Shown: piece after piece, positions 59,481 to 64,000 of the stretch
Layout: each line of letters opens with the position of its first letter
Position numbering within the stretch: position 1 is the first letter of the stretch
NCBI GenBank assembly: GCA_020632755.1
Contig: JACKEY010000004.1
Location: forward strand, 903,501-967,500
DNA length: 64,000 bases
Direction: 5' to 3'
DNA from: Alphaproteobacteria bacterium
GTDB taxonomy: Bacteria > Myxococcota_A > UBA796 > UBA2385
Notes under the pieces: generated by a model
What the model saw: the letters and a program-made list of their open reading frames with translations, nothing else
Databases searched by the model: none
What the model was told of the DNA's origin: nothing
Position numbers and translations under genes: made by a program

Positions 59481-59558
59481 GTGGGAACCCTGTGCGTCCA
59501 GAGCGTAGTGGAACCGGGCCGCCGACGCCACGGGGGCGGCCGGGCGTACGACGGGCGT

Positions 59559-59564
59559 TAGGGC
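59559..59564 (+). promoter_or_regulatory. -10 box TAGGGC, six bases before GTG 59571
   Basis: TAGGGC ends six bases before the start codon; the spacer (GGAGCG) also resembles a short Shine-Dalgarno, so leaderless reading is less certain here. Confidence 0.4.
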
Positions 59565-59570
59565 GGAGCG

Positions 59571-60041
59571 GTGGCTCGATTCCTCCCCCGGCTGACGCTG
59601 GTCTTCTGCTGCCTGGTGGGCATCGCGGGCCTGGGAAGTCGCTACGCCACGCTGGCGACCACGCTCCCGGACGGGATCCGGGCCAGCCTGGCCGATCCCG
59701 ACGCCCACGACGGTGAGCGGCTGGTGTTCCCGGTCTGGTTCGTCTCGGGGGTCGACGACGCGGAGCACTACCGGATCTCCCGCATCATCAAGGACGTGCG
59801 GGTCGAGGGGGACAGCGCGGGCCTGTCCCGCGGCCAGACGATCACGGTGGTCGGGGACTTCCGCGCCGGGGACTCGACGGTGGTCGAGCTGCGCCACCAG
59901 GTGCACACCCTGCGGCCCCACAAGAAGGCGCTGAGCATGGTCGGGCTGTTGCTGGGGCTGGCCGCCGTGCCCTTCGTGCTGGTGCGGGGGAGGGGGGGGC
60001 TGTCGCCCGTCGATCCCACCGACCCGCCGGGGAGGCGCTGA
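59571..60041 (+). CDS. Small membrane protein with OB-like central domain
   Basis: 156 residues from GTG 59571. The N-terminal helix (about residues 7-25) and a C-terminal helix (about 120-140) flank a beta-rich middle with RLVFPVWFVSGVDDAEHYRISRIIKDVRVEG and RGQTITVVGDFRAGDSTVVELRHQVHTL. The middle resembles OB-fold-like or CcmE-like beta-barrels but I cannot assign it. The gene is followed immediately by a YdjM-type hydrolase (GTG directly after TGA), so the two form an operon. Start uncertain: the spacer GGAGCG may act as Shine-Dalgarno. Unknown function. Confidence 0.7.
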   Translation: MARFLPRLTLVFCCLVGIAGLGSRYATLATTLPDGIRASLADPDAHDGERLVFPVWFVSGVDDAEHYRISRIIKDVRVEGDSAGLSRGQTITVVGDFRAGDSTVVELRHQVHTLRPHKKALSMVGLLLGLAAVPFVLVRGRGGLSPVDPTDPPGRR

Positions 60042-60542
60042 GTGCCGGACCTGCTCACGCACGGCGCCGCCGGGCTGCTGGTCGGCTGGGGCCTGCTCGG
60101 CCGTCGGGCCGGCCCGTGGACGCCGGTGTTCGCGCTGGGCTGCCTGCTGCCAGATGCCCTCGCCCGCGTGCCCGGCATCCTGACCGGTGAGATCCACACC
60201 AAGCTCCACCCGCTGCCGGACCTGCTGCTCTACGGCTTCGAGCCGCTGCACCAGCCAGCCGGCATGGCCCTCGCGGCGGCGGCGCTGGCGGCCGCCTTCG
60301 CGGACGGACAGCGACTGCGGGCCTTCGTCGCGCTGTTCGGCGGCATGTCCTTCCACCTGGCCCTCGATCTGCTCCAGCACCACGAAGGCGCCGGCCACCT
60401 GCTGCTCTTCCCCCTGTCGGACCAGAGCTGCGAGCTCGGACTGGTGGGCAGCGAGGACTCGGTCTACGTCGCCGTCCCTCTGGCGCTGATGGCCCTGGTG
60501 CTCGGGTGGTGGAGACGGCGCAGCCAGGCCCCCCGGGCCTGA
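60042..60542 (+). CDS. Membrane-bound metal-dependent hydrolase-like protein (YdjM family)
   Basis: 166 residues, GTG 60042 directly after the preceding TGA. Several hydrophobic segments enclose LTHGAAGLLVGW, LGCLLPDALAR and SFHLALDLLQHHEG, the His/Asp spacing of the YdjM / LexA-regulated inner-membrane hydrolase family (His near the N-terminus, then PD, then H..LD...H). Family members are associated with SOS-induced membrane proteins but an enzymatic role is unproved. The C-terminus is helical and basic. No LexA box is seen upstream. Family call moderate because the protein is short. Confidence 0.78.
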   Translation: MPDLLTHGAAGLLVGWGLLGRRAGPWTPVFALGCLLPDALARVPGILTGEIHTKLHPLPDLLLYGFEPLHQPAGMALAAAALAAAFADGQRLRAFVALFGGMSFHLALDLLQHHEGAGHLLLFPLSDQSCELGLVGSEDSVYVAVPLALMALVLGWWRRRSQAPRA

Positions 60543-60564
60543 GCCCGGGGAGCCGGCCGGATCC

Positions 60565-60978
60565 TCAGAAGGGCACCTCCTCCTCGGGCACCGGCGCGTG
60601 CCGGCCCGAGGCGCCCGAGCTGGCGCCGGAAGCCGCCCCGGGCCGGGGGCCGCCGACCAGGTGCAGCTGCTCGCAGACGATGCTCGTCTTCGTGCGCTTC
60701 GCACCGGTCTGCTTGTCCTCCCAGCTCTCGGTCCGCAGACGACCCTCGATGGCCACCGGGCTGCCCTTGACGAGGAACCGGTGGGCGATCTCCGCCGTCT
60801 GGTTCCAGCAGGTGACGCGATGCCACTCCGTGTCCTCGGCGTAGTCGCCCGACTGCGTCTTGAACTTGCGGTTGGTGGCCACCGAGAGCTCGCAGACGAC
60901 CGAGCCGGCCGGGGTGGTGCGCAGCTCCGGCAGGTTGCCGAGGTTGCCCATGATGAAGACCTTGTTGATGCCCCGCAT
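60565..60978 (-). CDS. ssb: Single-stranded DNA-binding protein
   Basis: 137 residues from ATG 60978 with AAGGAG 6 bases upstream. OB-fold SSB sequence: INKVFIMGNLGNLPELRTTPAG, VATNRKFKTQSGDYAEDTEWHRV, QTAEIAHRFLVKGSPVAIEGRL and RTESWEDKQTGAKRTKTSIVCEQL. The tail is short, Gly/Ser/Ala-rich, and ends in EEEVPF, the acidic tip that recruits repair enzymes such as RecQ and PriA. The core is about 105 residues with a short disordered linker, shorter than in E. coli. A sigma54-like sequence lies upstream at 61013-61029; the usual promoter may lie elsewhere. Confidence 0.97.
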   Translation of the reverse strand: MRGINKVFIMGNLGNLPELRTTPAGSVVCELSVATNRKFKTQSGDYAEDTEWHRVTCWNQTAEIAHRFLVKGSPVAIEGRLRTESWEDKQTGAKRTKTSIVCEQLHLVGGPRPGAASGASSGASGRHAPVPEEEVPF

Positions 60979-61012
60979 GATTGCTCCTTGGTTGGGGTGC
61001 GCCGGGGCCTTG

Positions 61013-61029
61013 AGCACAGGCGGTGCCAA
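61013..61029 (-). promoter_or_regulatory. Possible sigma54-type -24/-12 element upstream of ssb
   Basis: TTGGCACCGCCTGTGCT matches the -24 TTGGCAC block fully and has the -12 GC at the correct 12-base distance, 35 bases before the ssb ATG. The -12 side (TGTGCT for TTTGCT) is only partial. Confidence 0.35.
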
Positions 61030-61107
61030 CACAAGTGCCTGCCATCATGGGAGGGGGTGACGGAAACCGACTGGCACCTGCCGGCCATCCGGCACCCCGA
61101 GACGACA

Positions 61108-61131
61108 GCGCCCCGACCGAGGCCGGGGCGC
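61108..61131 (-). terminator. Second hairpin downstream of the FG-GAP lipoprotein
   Basis: GCGCCCCG / CGGGGCGC, 8-bp stem, 8-base loop, distal to the hairpin at 61145-61163. Confidence 0.5.
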
Positions 61132-61144
61132 GTCGGGGGGGCCG

Positions 61145-61163
61145 GGCCTGCGTCGCGCAGGCC
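61145..61163 (-). terminator. Terminator of the FG-GAP lipoprotein gene
   Basis: Perfect 8-bp stem GGCCTGCG / CGCAGGCC with a TCG loop, starting 8 bases after the stop at 61172 (minus strand). Confidence 0.7.
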
Positions 61164-61171
61164 GAGTCGGG

Positions 61172-63742
61172 TCAGGGGTTGAACACCCACACGCGACCGG
61201 CGCCACCGGCGTAGCCGGGGTCGCCCACGACGAGCTCGTCGCCGTCGTCGCCGTCGAAGTCCACCATCAGCACGCCCCAGCCGAGCCCGGTCGTGCCGGT
61301 GCCCTGCACGACGAAGCCCGCTTCGTCCGCCGACACGTCGCCAGCCAGGACGCGGCCGCTGAACACGTAGACCGCGCCGGGTTCGTCGGCGTAGTAGGTC
61401 GCGTAGTTGTAGTAGTTGGTGTCCGGGGCGCCGACCGCCAGGTCGGCCTGCCCGTCGCCGTTGGCGTCACCGGCGGCCAGGGACATGCCCAGGTAGTCCT
61501 GGGCGGCCCCGCTGACGACGGCGTCGGCATCGGCCAGGTCGGGCTCGCCCGTCCAGCGGCTGGCGTCGTGCAGCACATAGACCTCGCCGGCTGCGGGCGC
61601 CGACAAGGCCAGGTCGGTCCGGCCGTCGCCGTCGAAGTCGGCCAGCACGGGCCCGGCCCGCCAGCCCAGCTGGTCGCCGCGGGACTTGCCGGAGAACACC
61701 GTGTCCGCCACCAGCCCGACGCTGCCTTCGCCGCCCAGGGTCGAGGTGCCGCCCTCGATCCGGTAGATGCGGCCGTTGCTGCGCGCGGTCGCCGTCGAGT
61801 AGCCCGGCGCGCCCACGTACAGCTCGTCGTAGCCGTCGCCATCGGCATCGCCGCCACCCAGGCTGTGGCCCAGGATGTCGTAGGTCTGCTCGCCCCAGAA
61901 CCGCAGGTCGGCGTCGGCGTCCAGGTCCAGCGGGTCGATGTCGGCCGTCATGTTGTCGCCGGCCACGACGCTGACGACACCCTTGTAGGTGTCGCGGTCG
62001 CGGGTCGCGCTCCAATTGCCGTAGACGACCTCGCTCAGGCCGTCGCCGTCGACATCGACGTCGCTCAGCACGCGCAGGTAGTAGCTGTAGTTGAAGGTAC
62101 CCGTGAACAGCACGTCGGCGTCGCTCGCCCGGTGCCCGCCGGCGATGTCGGGACCGCCGAAGTACAGCGCGACCGAGTACGCGTCCCCGTAGGAGCCGCC
62201 TGAGTAGGCGTCGGAGCCGCCGATCACCAGGTCGGCGATGCCGTCGCCGTCGTGGTCGCCCATCGACGGCGACAGGTAGGCCATCCGGTTGTAGGTGCCG
62301 GTGCCGTCGACGGTCATGGTCGCGAGCTCGTCCCAGTCGTCCGACCAGGACTGCCAGCCGGTGCCGTCGATGACCCCGACGCCGCCGTTGTTGCTGTAGG
62401 TGCCGCCGGCCTGCAGCGAGCCCACGATCAGGTCGGGAACACCGTCGCCGTCCAGATCGCCGGCGCCCAGGGCGTCTTCGCCGGACAGGTACTGCGGGCT
62501 GTTGCCGCTGATCCAGCTGGTCGCGTCATCGGTGCCGGCGATGTCGACCTGGCCGTCGCAGTTGTTGTCGATGCCGTCCCACTGCTCGTCGGCGCCGGGG
62601 GAGATGCTGCTGTCGGCGTCGGCACAGTCGCCGTCGTCGGCGCTGTAGCCGTCGCCGTCGTGGTCGACCGAGGAGCACAGCTCGTTGGGCGAGCCCGGCG
62701 TGCCCTTGTCGCCGTCGCCGTAGGACGTCTTGCTGGCGCACCATCGCGCCGGGCTGCCGATGTCGTCGGACGGGCCGTAGAACGGGTCCAGGCTCAGCGA
62801 GGCGCCTGCCTGCAGCGGCCACCCCGACGACCAGCCCAGGTCGGAGATCGCGCGGTCGCCCGCGTACAGGAAGATCGAGTCGGCCGTGTCGGCCAGCGCG
62901 AGGTCGTCGCGCGCGTACTCGTAGTCGACATCGACGCCGCCGTTGTACCCGAGGTCGCCGGACACGCCGAACACGACGACGTCGCCGTCCTCGACCAGCA
63001 GCGAGCCGTCGACGACGAACCCGTCGTCGTCGTCGCCCGTGACCTTCCAGCCCACCAGATCGACGGTGCCGCCGCTGTCGTTGTGGACCTCGAACCACTC
63101 GCCGTAGCCGTCGCCGACGGCCAGCGGGTCGGTCTGCACCTCGCTGACGTAGACGTCGCCCACGGCGATGAAGTCCTCGTCCACCAGCCCGTCGCAGTCG
63201 TCGTCGACCAGGTCGCGCGCCGCTTCGGTGTCGCGCTGGTAGATGTCGGGGTCCGTGTCGTCGCAGTCGGTGCCGCCGGCGGCTTCCGCGTCCTGGCCGT
63301 CTCCGTCGGCGTCGGCGATGGCCTGGGCGGACAGCGCGATGGTCCGATCGCCATCGGTCGTGTCGTTGCTGCTGATCTGCAGCGTGCCGGTGTGGGCGTC
63401 GTAGTCGTCGGCGGTGAAGGTCACGTCGAAGGTGGCGCTGTCGCCGGGCGACAGGGTCACCGGGGCCAGCCCGCCGGTGAACAGCGGGTCGCCGCTCAGC
63501 GCGGCCAGCACGTCCAGGTCCCCGGAACCGGCGCAGTCGTTCTGGACGACGATGGTGCGGGTCACGGCTTCGCCGTAGGCCATGGCGCCGAAGTCGACCT
63601 CGCTGGTGTCGACTGCCAGGTTCGGGCAGGTGGCCGCGCCGCCGTCGCCGCCGTCTCCGTCGCCGTCACCGACCTTGATCGATCCGGTCTTGCAGGCCGC
63701 GAGGCCGAGGGCGAGGGGGAGCAACAGGGACGAGCGAGCCAT
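61172..63742 (-). CDS. Large lipoprotein with ASH-like, MopE-like, lamin-tail and FG-GAP repeats
   Basis: 856 residues from ATG 63742 (GGAGG 5 bases upstream; a TTG 12 bases earlier is less likely). Signal MARSSLLLPLALGLAAC, then KTGSIKVGDGDGDGGDGG. In order: an ASH/DUF1573-like beta-sandwich (about residues 38-145, DTSEVDFGAMAYGEAVTRTIVVQN), a MopE-type segment (DADGDGQDAEAAGGTDCDDTDPD), a lamin-tail-like domain (about 200-345, VYVSEVQTDPLA, EWFEVHNDSGGTVDLVGWKV), a second MopE-type segment, then FG-GAP/VCBS repeats to the C-terminus (such as GDLDGDGVPDLIVGS, GDHDGDGIADLVIGG, ADFDGDGRTDLALS). These repeats form a calcium-dependent beta-propeller. It is probably a cell-surface adhesion or attachment protein. 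Confidence 0.9.
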   Translation of the reverse strand: MARSSLLLPLALGLAACKTGSIKVGDGDGDGGDGGAATCPNLAVDTSEVDFGAMAYGEAVTRTIVVQNDCAGSGDLDVLAALSGDPLFTGGLAPVTLSPGDSATFDVTFTADDYDAHTGTLQISSNDTTDGDRTIALSAQAIADADGDGQDAEAAGGTDCDDTDPDIYQRDTEAARDLVDDDCDGLVDEDFIAVGDVYVSEVQTDPLAVGDGYGEWFEVHNDSGGTVDLVGWKVTGDDDDGFVVDGSLLVEDGDVVVFGVSGDLGYNGGVDVDYEYARDDLALADTADSIFLYAGDRAISDLGWSSGWPLQAGASLSLDPFYGPSDDIGSPARWCASKTSYGDGDKGTPGSPNELCSSVDHDGDGYSADDGDCADADSSISPGADEQWDGIDNNCDGQVDIAGTDDATSWISGNSPQYLSGEDALGAGDLDGDGVPDLIVGSLQAGGTYSNNGGVGVIDGTGWQSWSDDWDELATMTVDGTGTYNRMAYLSPSMGDHDGDGIADLVIGGSDAYSGGSYGDAYSVALYFGGPDIAGGHRASDADVLFTGTFNYSYYLRVLSDVDVDGDGLSEVVYGNWSATRDRDTYKGVVSVVAGDNMTADIDPLDLDADADLRFWGEQTYDILGHSLGGGDADGDGYDELYVGAPGYSTATARSNGRIYRIEGGTSTLGGEGSVGLVADTVFSGKSRGDQLGWRAGPVLADFDGDGRTDLALSAPAAGEVYVLHDASRWTGEPDLADADAVVSGAAQDYLGMSLAAGDANGDGQADLAVGAPDTNYYNYATYYADEPGAVYVFSGRVLAGDVSADEAGFVVQGTGTTGLGWGVLMVDFDGDDGDELVVGDPGYAGGAGRVWVFNP

Positions 63743-63847
63743 GGGAGCCTCCAACGAGGTCGAGCACGCGCGGGCGTCGCGCGGTTCGTCCCCATGGTAC
63801 CGGAACGCGACCGTTCGTGACGAGCCCGTGTCGGAGTCAGCGCGGAG

Positions 63848-64000
63848 TCAGCCCCCGTCGGTGTCGGACCCGGTTCTGGGGGCGGCGTCCGGACCCGGAT
63901 CGGCGGGCGCCGGTAGTGGCGTCGAGGACCTGGGCGCCGCGGCCATGGCCCGGTCGCAGGCGGTCTCGGTCACCCGCTTCACCTTGCGGTCGTAAGCCAC
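63848..64000 (-). CDS. C-terminal fragment of an unrecognised gene, cut by window edge
   Basis: An open frame enters from the right edge and ends with TGA at 63850-63848. The 50 visible residues start VAYDRKVKRVTETACDRAMAAAP (in part: DRKVKRVTETACDRAM) and end in a Pro/Ala/Gly/Asp-rich tail. The codon pattern (high G/C at third positions) and the change from a charged helix to a low-complexity C-terminal tail fit a real protein end. No family can be named from this part. It would be co-oriented with the 61172-63742 gene, 105 bases upstream of its start. Confidence 0.45.
   Translation of the reverse strand: MAYDRKVKRVTETACDRAMAAAPRSSTPLPAPADPGPDAAPRTGSDTDGG

Overview
The window is about 70% GC and packed with protein genes. 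It looks like a chromosomal segment of a myxobacterium-like bacterium (Myxococcota, formerly Deltaproteobacteria). The support is three Hanks-type Ser/Thr kinases with accessory domains, around twenty predicted lipoproteins (many with Asp/Thr or Gly/Ser repeat linkers), MopE-type Asp-rich repeats, FG-GAP repeats, ferritin-like lipoproteins and frequent GTG starts. I see no phage genes, IS element, CRISPR array or rRNA operon.

Layout. 1-5.7 kb: a 5'-truncated M19 dipeptidase; a tandem pair of small membrane proteins with oppositely charged tails (1234-2706); an M23 peptidase fused to a lectin domain; and a polytopic membrane protein. 5.7-10 kb: a two-gene NAD-dependent formate dehydrogenase operon. 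Its catalytic subunit is split by an in-frame TGA that is best read as selenocysteine, with a fdhF-like SECIS hairpin just after it. 10-24 kb: mostly surface or periplasmic proteins (5'-nucleotidase, paralogous lipoproteins, FadL-like porin, YbjN protein, SGNH hydrolase, DUF808 membrane protein). 23.4-27.1 kb: a zinc-type CDF exporter with an SmtB-type repressor behind a sigma70 promoter overlapped by a palindrome, then a kinase fused to an FGE-sulfatase domain. 27.2-36.7 kb: a fatty-acid-hydroxylase-family enzyme, a CPBP protease, large lipoproteins and an MDR oxidoreductase. 36.7-42 kb: a small accessory-looking region with a VapBC-type toxin-antitoxin pair, a sulfotransferase/ferritin-like pair and a nucleotidyltransferase two-gene module. 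Two tRNA-3'-end-like repeats lie at 36688 and 40322. 42-48.6 kb: a czc-type heavy-metal RND efflux operon running from a His-rich small protein through czcC, czcB and czcA to a methyltransferase, preceded by tRNA-Val(CAC). 48.9-64 kb: a pilin-like protein, a kinase, a pair of SPFH proteins, a co-oriented kinase / HEAT-repeat / degenerate HD-GYP operon, ssb, and a large FG-GAP lipoprotein.

How the genes work together. Two metal-export systems with different wiring (CDF plus SmtB; CzcCBA plus His-rich protein) point to zinc, cobalt or cadmium exposure. The formate dehydrogenase would feed NADH from formate and makes the cell dependent on a selenocysteine system encoded elsewhere. Many adjacent genes overlap by ATGA or GTGA, so translational coupling is common. 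Seven genes have a TANNNT-like -10 box exactly six bases before the start codon, which predicts leaderless transcripts; other genes have a similar box further upstream plus a Shine-Dalgarno sequence.

All calls come from reading the sequence. No database search was run, and functions rest on recognised motifs.
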